DNA from: Phlegmacium glaucopus
Taxonomy: Eukaryota; Basidiomycota; Agaricomycetes; Agaricales; Cortinariaceae
DNA length: 31,031 nucleotides
Assembly (NCBI GenBank): GCA_015039465.1
Contig: MU130376.1
Span: forward strand, 1-31,031
Reading direction: 5' to 3'
Shown one piece after another: positions 1 through 9,900 of the stretch. Positions within the stretch are counted from its first letter, which is position 1; the number at the start of each line of letters is the position of its first letter. The translations under genes were made by a program, and so were the position numbers. Under the pieces are notes generated by a model that saw nothing but the letters and a program-made list of their open reading frames with translations, made no database searches and was not told the origin of the DNA.

Positions 1-1650
1 TATCTCATGGTACAGTATTCCAACACAAAACACAGAACCCTCATCTTACCACCTACCTGCCCCACTCATGTATACCCATCTAACCATATTCCCATCTCTA
101 TCCACCTCTCTGTCTTCATTTATATTCCCACTCACATTGTTGTCTTTACCATCCTCCCATTCACTCAATTCATGTTCCAATGTTCTTTTTTATTCTCAAT
201 TTATCTCCACTCACCTATCCATCACATGAACACACACAGAACATCTTCCCTAAGATCCCTTAAGCTTTGTTTGTTCTTCCTATTTTATTTCCACTTACAC
301 CCTACCTTTTCAGAAATAATCAAATATTTAATTCATCATACCTAACTTAATTCAATTTATCTCAAATTTTCAAATTCATAATTCTCATGGTACAGCCTCA
401 TCTTACCACCACCTTACTCATCTAACCATATTCCCTCCCACCCCCACCCACCTCTCTATCTCCATCTATCTTCCCACTCACACTGTTATTGTAACCATCC
501 TCCCATTCACTCAAATTAAAACACAGAAACAGACAGAATCTCAAAATAACTCTATTCTTCTCTTTATTTCTACTTCCACCCTACCTTTTCAGAAATAATT
601 AGTTCTTACTTTTTACTCAATTTGATCATACTCTGTATCCATCATTGAATGTATCTATTATACATTGAACTTTCACCTCACTTATATTTTTTCTCAATGT
701 GGATTAATAGCAGCTCCACACATCCTAATTTAATCCAGAGCACCCAACTTAATTTAATTTATCACAATTTTTCATTTTCAAAATTCTCATGGTAGAGTAT
801 TCCAATACAAAACACAGAACCTTCATCTGCCCCACTCATGATGTGACTCATCTATACCCATTTCCATCTCCATCCACCTCTCTGTCTTCATTTACATTCC
901 CACCAACCATTGTTATCTTTATCATCCTCCCATTCACTCAAAATCTTAAAATAACTCTATTCATGTTCCAATCTTGTTTTTTATTTTTATATTCCCACTC
1001 ACATTGATTTCATATTCCTGTATCTTCTCATCCCACATTCCAATTGTTTCATCTTTGAATTAACTGTGTAAATAAATGCCTCCAGCAGAAACACCTCAAA
1101 CAACTACCAAACAAAAATAAAATACACCCTAAAAAGGAGGTTATTGTTGAGTGATTGAAAAAAAGAATTACAGCTTCATTACAGCAGATCCCAAAAGACA
1201 GGTTATAGCTGTTGAAAAATGCGAAATTAACACACAGATACAGACAATATATATCCCATAGTAAGCAGATTGGCAGATAGGATCTCAAAAAACACATAAA
1301 ATGAGCAGGTTAAAGGGAAGTTACTGCGGTGTCACGATATGTCACTATTTGTGACATTTGTGACACTGGGCTAACAGTATAATGGGACGACGGTGTGGGA
1401 GCAGCTGACCAATTATAAAAAGATTACAAATGCTTATAAATGCTGATATAATAAATCCGACATCAATGATACCTCCGACGCCGTTGTCGCATATGCTATA
1501 GGAAAAATGTGATGCTAACAAACCCATCATCCCACCCCCCCATCATCCCAGGCAGATGTTGCATTCATTATAGACAAGCCATGAACCCGTGCCTTCGGCA
1601 CGGCGCCACTCCGCTTTGCCGGCCTACAGCACGGATTCAGGGCTTGCTGG
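1..1650. repeat. AT-rich segmental duplication, copy 1
   Basis: This is gene-free, C/T-rich and AT-rich DNA. The motif CTCATGGTACAGTATTCC and its degenerate forms recur at about 3, 387 and 785, so the first kilobase is itself a decayed array with a period near 390 bp. The whole stretch matches 2990-4642 in the same order: the CTCATGGTACAG block, the AAACACAGAAACAGACAG block, a block around AGACAGGTTATAGCTG, then GGGCTAACAGTATAATGGGA. Copy 2 lacks roughly 570-990 of this copy. Short open frames here are low-complexity translations and are not called as genes. Confidence 0.75.
1329..1366. repeat. Nested palindrome (GTGTCAC/ATGTCAC hairpin)
   Basis: Two 7-bp arms nest perfectly: GTGTCAC (1329-1335) pairs with GTGACAC (1360-1366), and ATGTCAC (1339-1345) pairs with GTGACAT (1351-1357), with bulges of 3 and 2 nt and a 5-nt loop. 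The related site in copy 2 is at 3860-3876 (TGTCACGATTCGTGACA). A 45-nt stretch conserved between the copies follows it (GGGCTAACAGTATAATGGGA and onward). It may be a former transposon end or a protein-binding palindrome. Confidence 0.6.
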
Positions 1651-1671
1651 GGGCTCCGCCCCCTGGACCCC
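1581..1671. repeat. GC-rich double-hairpin element, copy 1
   Basis: A GC-rich island stands out in an AT-rich setting. It contains a perfect hairpin with a TTC loop (GTGCCTTCGGCAC, 1589-1601) and a second one (GGGGGCTCCGCCCCC, 1649-1663), followed by TGGACCCC. The first two-thirds recur at 4577-4642. The compact paired structure suggests a mobile hairpin element or a short structured RNA-like repeat. It has no coding potential worth calling. Confidence 0.55.
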
Positions 1672-1686
1672 TGGCTGCATCACAAC

Positions 1687-1977
1687 AGTGGACTCAGTTC
1701 AGTGAAAAATCCTAATGGTAGACCCAGTTGAAAATCCTAATAGTAACTCAGTTTTAAATGCTAATGGTAGACCCAGTTGAAAATCCTAATAGTAGACCCA
1801 GTTTTAAATCCTAATGGTAGAAGAAGTCTGATATCCTAATAGTAACTCAGTGAAAATCCTAATGGTAGACCCAGTTGAAAATCCTAATCGTAGAAGAAGT
1901 CCAATATCCCAACAGTAGACAAAGTCTGATATCCCAATAGTAGACTCCACCTGATATCCCAAGAGTCAATGAATCTG
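1687..1977. repeat. 25-bp minisatellite
   Basis: There are about eleven tandem, imperfect units of roughly 25 bp. The core is ATCCTAATGGTAGACCCAGT followed by TGAAA. Later units drift to ATCCCAATAGTAGACNNAGT. The array starts right after the GC-rich hairpin element. Stops and length changes between units argue against coding use. Confidence 0.85.
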
Positions 1978-2989
1978 AGCAGAGGAGAGTATTTATATAT
2001 CTGCCCATCCACCTAACACTCAGTCAACAAATCACAGCCTGAGGACAACACAAAATTGTCCATTTCACAACAAACACATTCTCTTTTATTTTCTACTCTC
2101 TCATAAATTCTACCCTATCATTGTAATATTAAAACATCTAAATAACTCAAATCAATTTATTTATCTCTTTTTCACTTAATTTACACTTAAAATACTTCAA
2201 TTTTCTGAACTTAAACACATCCAGAACCATCATAAATTATAAGAACTTTCTCTTTTCTCTTCCCAATTTATTTCTGCTTGAATAATAATTAGTTCAAACT
2301 TTTACTCAAATACACCCCAATAATAGTAGACCCATATGAGCATCTGAGACTATGAACATCCACTCATCTACCCATCACACTTCTGAAGAAGAGAGAGTCA
2401 TCAACATGAGCATCTTGACCCATCATAAATTTATTCTTGTGATATCATATTGAGGTGTGTTGGAGACAGGTGAACACTTGTGAGATACCCTGACACAACC
2501 CCTATCATACATTGCCATATAGACAAAGGGATTGCTGTTGTTGTGTACATCCTCAGTTACCAATCATAAATTCTTCTCTACCATTGAACATCCTGTCACT
2601 CAATTAATTAACATCCTACACAATAATCATGTAACTGATATTTTTCATTTTCTACCAATTCCCCTCATCTGAATGGTCTATATCCAAATCATGAACTCAC
2701 ACAGAACATCTTCCATAAGATCTCTTGAGCATTGTTTTCTCTTCCTATTTTATTTCTACTTCCACCCTACCTTTTCAGAAATAATTACTTCTTACTTTTT
2801 ACTCAAATACACTCTGGTCATACCCTGTATGCATATTGAATGTATCTATTATACATTGAACTTGAACCTCATTTATATTTTCTCAATTTCAAAATTGTAG
2901 CTGGATTAATAGTAGTTCCACACATCCTAAATCATATCAAATCTTTAATAATCCATCACATCCAATTTAATTTAATTTAATTCAATTTT
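1978..2989. other. AT-rich intergenic DNA, no gene seen
   Basis: No supported gene is visible here. The last part (about 2673-2985) repeats material found at about 225-345 and 535-770 (ACAGAACATCTTCC, CCACCCTACCTTTTCAGAAATAAT, TGTATCTATTATACATTGAAC), so it belongs to the same degenerate repeat family as 1-1650. The first part shows no recognisable motif. Confidence 0.6.
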
Positions 2990-3966
2990 TCATTTTCAAA
3001 ATTCTCATGGTACAGTATTCCAACACAAAACACAGAACCCTCATCTTACCATCTACCTGCCCCACTCATCTATACCCACTAACCATATTCCCATCTCCAT
3101 CCATCTCTCTGTCTTGATTTATCTTCCCACTCACATTGTTATTGTAACCATCCTTCCCAATCACTCCAATTAAAACAAATAACTCTATTCATCTTCCAAT
3201 CTTGTTTTTTATTCTCAATTTATCTGACATTCCCACTCACCTATCTGTCACATTACATGTGTATATTATTTTTATTTTAACCTCATCTTCTCATCCCATG
3301 TTCCTATTTCTTTATCTTTAAATCCATCACACCTAACTTAATTCAATTTATCTCAAATTTTCATTTTCATCTTACACCACCCCACTCATCTATACCTATC
3401 TAACCATATTCCCTCCCATCTATCTCATCTCACCTCCTGTCTTGATTTATCTTCCCACTTGCAACCATTCACTCAAATTAAAACACAGAAACAGACAGAA
3501 TCTAAAAATAACTCTATTCATCTTCCAATCTTATGTTCCCACTGCATATCATGTATTCCTATATCTTCTACATCCCATCATTCCAATCAACTGTGTAGAT
3601 AATAAATAGCTACAGCAGCTTACTAAGGAATACCCCACACAAATACCAAACAAAATTTTAAATTCTAAAAATACACCCTAAAAGGAGGATTGAAACAAAG
3701 AATCACAACAGATCCAAAAAGACAGGTTATAGCTGTTCAAAATTAACACACAGAAAAAGACAATAATAAATCAGTCAAACCTCAAAAAAGCGAAATTAGC
3801 ACCCTAAGAACTACACAAAAGAACCCAAAAAAGCGAAATTTGAATGTGATGTCACGATATGTCACGATTCGTGACACTGGGCTAACAGTATAATGGGACG
3901 ACGGTGTGGGAGCAGCTGACCAATTCCTGACTAAAATTATGACTAATTGCTTACACACCCATCATC

Positions 3967-4509
3967 CTCAGTAAAAACGAGAAGTCATGTAAGTCATGTA
4001 ATAGTCACATGAAAGATGGGCAAAAGTCAAGCAAAAGTCATGTACCTGACTAAATGACAAAATTTTTGATGCTTACATGACTACCAAAATTGGTGTTCAC
4101 TGTTCATCAAGATCAATCAAAAGTTGGTGTGAAACCATTAGTCATTGATGCATCAATCATTGCTATAATATGTAAAGGTACTAACAATAAGTAATAGTAA
4201 CTACAACTTAGCTCAATGGCAAGGTCATGCCAATGCTGACTAAACTGGTTTTAATTTGAGACCAGAATCTGACTGTCTTGAGACCCAAAATTCCAATTAG
4301 AGCCATTTTAAAAACATATGACTAGTCGACCTTGTGTTCATCAATTTCATAGTCATGTGGTAGTCAAAAATTTTGCAATTTAGTCTAGTATTGGTCTAGT
4401 AAAGTCTTGGTAAAGTCACAAACTATGACTTTACATGACTTTACATGACTTTACCGTGACTTTACCGTGACTTTACCGTGACTTTACCTGACTTCTTGTT
4501 TTTACTGAG
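3967..4509. mobile_element. Non-autonomous TIR element (MITE), 543 bp
   Basis: The ends are inverted repeats: CTCAGTAAAAACGAGAAGTCA at the left and, reading inward from the right, CTCAGTAAAAACAAGAAGTCA. They are flanked by the direct repeat CATCATC (3960-3966 and 4510-4516), a 7-bp target duplication. The paralogous empty site is in copy 1 near 1523-1540, which has a single CATCATC. The right subterminal region is a tandem of GACTTTACCGT/GACTTTACAT units (about 4428-4490), and the left carries scattered GTCATGTAA motifs. Subterminal arrays of this kind are typical of hAT-like transposase binding, but the family is not certain. There is no coding capacity. Confidence 0.88.
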
Positions 4510-4576
4510 CATCATCCCACCCCCCCATCATCCCAGGCGGATGTCGCATTCTTTATAGATTATAGATAGACAAGCC

Positions 4577-4642
4577 ATGAACCTGTGCCTTCGGCACGGC
4601 GCCACTCCGCTTTGCCAGCCTACAGCACGGATTCAGGGCTTG
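4577..4642. repeat. GC-rich double-hairpin element, copy 2 (truncated)
   Basis: This matches 1581-1646 almost base for base, including the GTGCCTTCGGCAC hairpin, then breaks off after AGGGCTTG, just before the second hairpin. A 12-bp direct repeat, TTCTTTATAGAT, lies at 4549-4560 and again at 4643-4654, bracketing this copy. Whether that is a target duplication or a rearrangement scar is unclear. Confidence 0.55.
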
Positions 4643-5217
4643 TTCTTTATAGATAGATCGTTACCAAGGAATGATGAATGTGAGAGAATGGATGAGTCAG
4701 CGAAGTCGACCTTGATCTCGACGGTTGTTGACAGTTGTGTGTGTGGTGATTTTTTTACAATCTTTCGCCAAACACTGGTGTTTCAACCTCTCGCAAGTTG
4801 TCATGGGCGCGAAAAGTAAGGCTAGGGCTCATGCCTTGGTTAATGGTCGTCACGTTCCATCTTACGCAGTCATAGGACGATAATCGTTCGTCTAATCTCA
4901 ACAGCTCAAACTGGGTTCTTTTACACCACACAACGTGTACGACAAGGTCCTAAGCTTTCCGCTGTTAAATATGACCCAAAAGGTGCTCCATTTACCTTGA
5001 CTTTTTTTCGGACATATTTTTGACTGTCGTACTAGTGAAACAACGGGTCCTATTCGTTGAGAGTAAGAAAACGAAAGGACCGCTCCTTGTTCTATTACCA
5101 CGACCTTCGCTATATTCCCACGCTCGTAAAGAGGGGGAAAATCGAAGGAAAGGCTTAGAGCACCGTAGTAGTTATCTTATTTCTTACAGAAACTCGCTAG
5201 CAATTCGTCTCAGGGCA

Positions 5218-6927
5218 ATGACGAAAGACCCGACTGAAAAGGCAGGGAAGAAAACAACCCCAGGGACGCGCCGTGGAGCTCCAAGCGCCCCACCCCGAAC
5301 CAGGCTCAATGCAGGGACCTCTAGCAGCATACGAACGCCATCGCCGGTGGACCCAAGTTACACGCACCCAGACCTGATTAACACCGCAAGGGAGGGGCGT
5401 AGTTTCCTGGAATCCCGGCTCCTGCTGGTACCGGAAGGAGCCCCTGCTACTACATCTACCCTCTCGGCAGCACTCTTCCAGATCGCAGCCACAAAAATAC
5501 CCAGGGAAGCAGCACAAGCGATACGCTCCGTGGCCTGGTTGTTGGACGAGATGGAGGAAGACGCTGTGGCAGCTACGGCTCGAGACGCGGTGAACACCCA
5601 GTTAAGCTACATGAACGATGAGCTGAGGACTTTGACAGAACACTTTCGAACTACACTCAGTGAAGAGGTGGAAAAGCAAGCTGCAGCCATGGCCGCCTCG
5701 TCTAAAGTACTCGAGGACAAAATCAATCTCCCAACCCCCTACAGAGACGCAGTTATCGGACAAGGTAAAGCGCCAGAAGGGGCGGACCCAAGAGTCATAG
5801 CGAGAGCAGGTATCAGGGCACGACAGTTCATCATAGATTTCCCGGTGGATTCTGCAATGCAACGCTGCAGTCAAGCAGAAATGCTGAAACGTTTCAACGA
5901 AGCAATGGTCAACGCGACAGGAGAAGGAGAAGCAGAGAAGCGTAGGATTAGGACGGTGGAGAAGCTCGCGAATAAAGGCTTCTTAGGAGAATTCCTACAC
6001 GACGAAGGAGCTAAGTGGTTTTCACAGCAAAAACATACTGACGCGTTTATTACAGCATTGGGAGACGAAGCAGCAGGAGCTCAGCTAAAGAAACGAAATC
6101 ACCCAGTCATTGCCTACTACGTCCCACTCAACCTCAATACAGACTCCCAGGAGCATTTAAAGGAGGTAATGGAAGTCAACAACATCCAGATGGGCGACCT
6201 CACAAGTATGCGATGGGTCAAGCCGCCAGCAAGGAGGGCACCCACTCAAACCTGTGGCCACCTCATACTCCTCTTCTCAGACCCGGATGCGGCAAATTGG
6301 GCGAAGACAACAGGCCTAGTAATATGCAACAAACGGGTCTCGGTGTCGAAGTACAAGAAAGAACCGATAAGATGCCTTAAATGTCAGGGATGGAACCACA
6401 TCGCGGCAGAATGCGTCTCCAAGGAGGATATCTGTGGGACCTGTGGAATGCAAGGACATCGAACCAGCTCATGCACCAACAGCAACGTCACCCACTGCAG
6501 ATCCTGCGATGCGGACGACCACACCAGCTGGGCAAGGGACTGTCCGACCTTCATCAGGAAATGCCGGGAGTACGACACGAAACACCCAGAGAACGACCTA
6601 CCGTACTACCCCTCAACAGAAGCCTGGACATGGGCGACAGGGCCTCCCCCGCAAGACTTAGCCAACAGGTACAGGCCGGAAGCTCCACCGATCCAACAGT
6701 CAGCACCCTCACAGAGGCTCAGGCAAGGCCAACTTCACTTCAAGCCCCGGACGCCGAGCAATTCGGAACCCTACCAGCGCTCAAGGGACAACAACAGGGA
6801 CAAAAGCTTGCCTGGAGAGATCTCTCAAGAAAGGCCACCCTTCCCGTACCCGGAGCTGAGTACTTTAGATGACTGGGACCTAGGGTTACCCCCCGTTAGC
6901 GCTGACTCCTCTCGTCCTACCCAATGA
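5218..6927 (+). CDS. LINE ORF1, Gag-like zinc-knuckle protein (569 aa)
   Basis: This is a nucleic-acid-binding, Gag-like protein expected to coat the LINE RNA. I chose the ATG at 5218 (MTKDPTEKAGKK, purine at -3). The frame stays open upstream to an ATG at 5020, but that extension lies in the leader and looks non-coding. A basic, proline-rich N-terminus is followed by a charged helical region, then an RRM-like stretch that ends in the pattern HLILLFSDPDAANWAKTTGL typical of I/Tad Gag proteins. Three zinc knuckles span residues about 386-442: CX2CX4HX4C (CLKCQGWNHIAAEC), CX2CX4HX4C (CGTCGMQGHRTSSC) and CX2CX4HX6C (CRSCDADDHTSWARDC). The C-terminus is rich in P, Q, R and S. The stop TGA overlaps the ORF2 start as ATGA. 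Confidence 0.9.
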   Translation: MTKDPTEKAGKKTTPGTRRGAPSAPPRTRLNAGTSSSIRTPSPVDPSYTHPDLINTAREGRSFLESRLLLVPEGAPATTSTLSAALFQIAATKIPREAAQAIRSVAWLLDEMEEDAVAATARDAVNTQLSYMNDELRTLTEHFRTTLSEEVEKQAAAMAASSKVLEDKINLPTPYRDAVIGQGKAPEGADPRVIARAGIRARQFIIDFPVDSAMQRCSQAEMLKRFNEAMVNATGEGEAEKRRIRTVEKLANKGFLGEFLHDEGAKWFSQQKHTDAFITALGDEAAGAQLKKRNHPVIAYYVPLNLNTDSQEHLKEVMEVNNIQMGDLTSMRWVKPPARRAPTQTCGHLILLFSDPDAANWAKTTGLVICNKRVSVSKYKKEPIRCLKCQGWNHIAAECVSKEDICGTCGMQGHRTSSCTNSNVTHCRSCDADDHTSWARDCPTFIRKCREYDTKHPENDLPYYPSTEAWTWATGPPPQDLANRYRPEAPPIQQSAPSQRLRQGQLHFKPRTPSNSEPYQRSRDNNRDKSLPGEISQERPPFPYPELSTLDDWDLGLPPVSADSSRPTQ

Positions 6928-9900
6928 ATAGAAATCTCGAACCAACGCCAAACAGATTACGGATACTTCAACTTAATATTAACAAATCTCAAAAAGCCCA
7001 CTTGGACCTCATAAACGGGGCCCTAGGTAAAGAATGGGACATAATACTAATACAGGAACCCTACATTACTTTCCTTGGTCATATACGCACGCCTAATGGA
7101 TTCGCGAGTATCTTCCCTCAGGATCGCTTGGCTAGGCCAGAAGACACTGTCCGGTCAGTCATCTGGGTTAATAGCGGGCTTTCCTCGAACACGTGGAAGG
7201 CAATAAACATCCCAGGCAATAACGACCTAACAGCCATACAAATCAAAACGGGTAACGGAACAATCTCAATTATCAATATTTACAATGATTGCACTCACTC
7301 CCATACGCTTACGCGACTGCGCCAGTTCATGCAGACAGAGCGAGCAAATATTGGAGGAGGAGTCAATAACCATGTACTATGGTGCGGCGACTTCAACAGA
7401 CATTACCCCCTATGGGATGACGAAGCGGATGAGCGACTATTCACCCCCCAGGCATTGAGGGAGGCTGCGGTCTTGATCGGTATGGTAGCAGACGAGGGTT
7501 TTGAAATGGCTCTGCCGAAAGGCACCCCAACCCTCAAACACATGGCTACTAACCTATACTCACGTCCAGACAATGTGTGGTGTAGCCCGGAGCTAGCCCC
7601 ATCAATCGTACGATGTGAAGTGGACAGCTATTTACAACCACCCTGCACGGACCACTTCCCGATCATTACCATCATCGACATCCCTCAAGAAAGGATTGAG
7701 CCCAAACTCTCCTACAACTATCGGATGACGGACTGGGAAGCCTATCGGGAGGGCCTTCTGGCTAATCTCGGGGCGATACCACTACCAGCTTTAATCGAAA
7801 CTAATGAAGATCTTCAGCAGGCGGCTGCCAACCTGACAGAAGTGATTCAGAAGACTACCAAGGAACGGGTGCTGGTCAGCAAGCCCTGCCCTCACTCGAA
7901 AAGGTGGTGGAATAGCGAGCTACAAGGAATGAAGAAGAAGCTAAACAAGCTAAGTCGAGACGCTATGAGACAGAGAGCAGTACCTCACCACCCTTGCCAT
8001 GCAGAACGAAGACAGGAAGCCCAGGCGTATGGGCAAGCAATTCTGAAGGCAAAGCAGGCGCACTGGACGGACTACCTTGAGGAGGCGTCAGCTAATGATC
8101 TATGGACCATCAACCGATACCTCAAAGAACCAGTAGGGGACGGAGGCAAGTCCCACATCCCCACACTCAAGGTCAAGGAGGACGATGGTACAGTACGGGA
8201 GGTCATGACTAACGAGGAAAAAGCAGAAGTGTTTCACAAAATCTTCTTTCCTCCAAAGCCAGCAGAGTCCACGGTCCCAGCGGCCTACAACTACCCTGAT
8301 CCACTACCCTCTCCAGACGCAATCTCCAAGGATCAGATCCGACACCACATCAGGGCTCTCTCTCCGTATAAAGCCAGTGGCCCGGACGAGATCCCCAACA
8401 TCGTGCTCCAGAAGACGGCGGACATCATAGAAGACTACCTCGACTACATATACCGGGCCATTATCAGGCTAGGTCTTTATGTGGACGCATGGAGGGACTT
8501 CACCACGGTGGTACTACGCAAGCCAGGAAAGCCAAATTACGAGATTCCTAAAGCCCATCGCCCCATCGCCTTGCTATGTACCTTGGCAAAAGTACTAACA
8601 TCCATAGTCGCAGAAGACATCTCAAACATGGTTGAAAAGGAAGGTCTGCTCCCGGAAAGCCACTTCGGAGGCAGGCCTGGCCGGATGACTACGGACGCTG
8701 TCCATACCCTGGTCAACAAGGTCAAGACAGCATGGCGATGGGGCAAAGTAGTCTCCGTACTCTTTCTCGATGTGGAGGGAGCCTTTCCGAACGCGGTAAC
8801 TGATAGGCTTCTTCACAACCTCCGGAAAAGGAGGATACCCAAGGTCTATGTTCGCTTCATCGAATCACTGCTGACAGGTAGGCGGACTCGAATGAAGTTC
8901 GACGATTTTATTTCAGAATTTATCCACATTTCAAATGGGATCGGACAGGGTGACCCCCTGTCGATGTTACTCTACATTATTTATAACGCTGATCTTTTAG
9001 ACATAGCAGAAGCTCCAGAGGAGGAGTCGTTAGGCTTCGTCGATGATGCGCTAGCCATGGCAGAGGGTGATAGTCTGGAGGAAACGGTGGAAACACTGAC
9101 CAACTTCATGACTAGAAACGAAGGAGGTTTTGCATGGTCAGATGCGCATAACTCCCGTTTCGCTCTGGATAAACTGGCAGTCACTCACTTCACGAGGAAG
9201 AGAGTACCAGACCCAGGGCGACCCGGCCACACGACCAGTCCAGCAGCACCCGATCTGAAGCTCAAGGGAGAAGTGGTAAGGGTGGAGTCAGCGTACAAGT
9301 ACCTGGGTATCCATGTCGACAGCGAACTAAACTGGAAGACCCAAGTCCACGAGGCAATCTCCAAGGCTACCAAATGGATTCTGCTCTACAAACGGCTAAC
9401 AAAACCGTTCTCAGGTCTCTCTGCCAAATTCATGAGGCGGCTATACATCACAGTCGCAGTCCCTAAAATGACGTATGGCCTGGATGTGTGGTACACGCCG
9501 CCTCACAAAGCACCAGGAAGGAAAAGAAACACCGGCTCTGTCAAAGCCCTCAAAGAGTTTGGTAAGTTGCAACGGATGGCAACCCTGGCCACCACAGGTG
9601 CCCTCCGTACGACTCCCACCGACCTTTTGGACGCGCACGCAGGTCTTCTCCCCATTGATCTATTACTTAAAAAGATTTGTCATCGAGCGCTGACACGTAT
9701 TTGCTCTCTCTCCTCCATCAACCCAGTAGCCCTACAGGCAGTAAAGTATCACGAACGCCCGGTTAAAAGGCACATTACTAACATCCAGCACCTCCTTAAA
9801 CTGTTCGGAATCAACCCTTCGACACTGGAAGACATCCCAGCGGCGACCAAACCACCCAGCTACAGGCTTCCGATTGACATCACTATTGCCAGCAGCAAAG

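Larger units (their letters stand above)
2990..4642. repeat. AT-rich segmental duplication, copy 2
   Basis: This is a second copy of 1-1650, collinear but diverged, missing the equivalent of about 570-990 and of a roughly 100-bp piece near 1420-1515. It is interrupted by a 543-bp TIR element at 3967-4509. Homology to copy 1 stops abruptly at 4642, inside the GC-rich hairpin element, and LINE leader sequence appears to follow. Confidence 0.75.

Noticed and set aside
1049..1297. 82-codon minus ORF rich in Cys and Phe
   Set aside because: Not preserved in the second copy of the duplicated segment, so not under coding constraint.
1687..1977. CRISPR-like appearance of the regular 25-bp repeats
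   Set aside because: No unique spacers between repeats, no cas genes, and the host is eukaryotic; it is a minisatellite.
5020..5217. N-terminal extension of LINE ORF1 from the ATG at 5020
   Set aside because: The extension reads like leader sequence, has no domain, and the ATG at 5218 has better context and starts the basic N-terminus expected for Gag-like ORF1.
5197..6872. Several antisense and alternative-frame ORFs across the LINE ORFs
   Set aside because: Shadows of the two LINE ORFs, without independent motifs.
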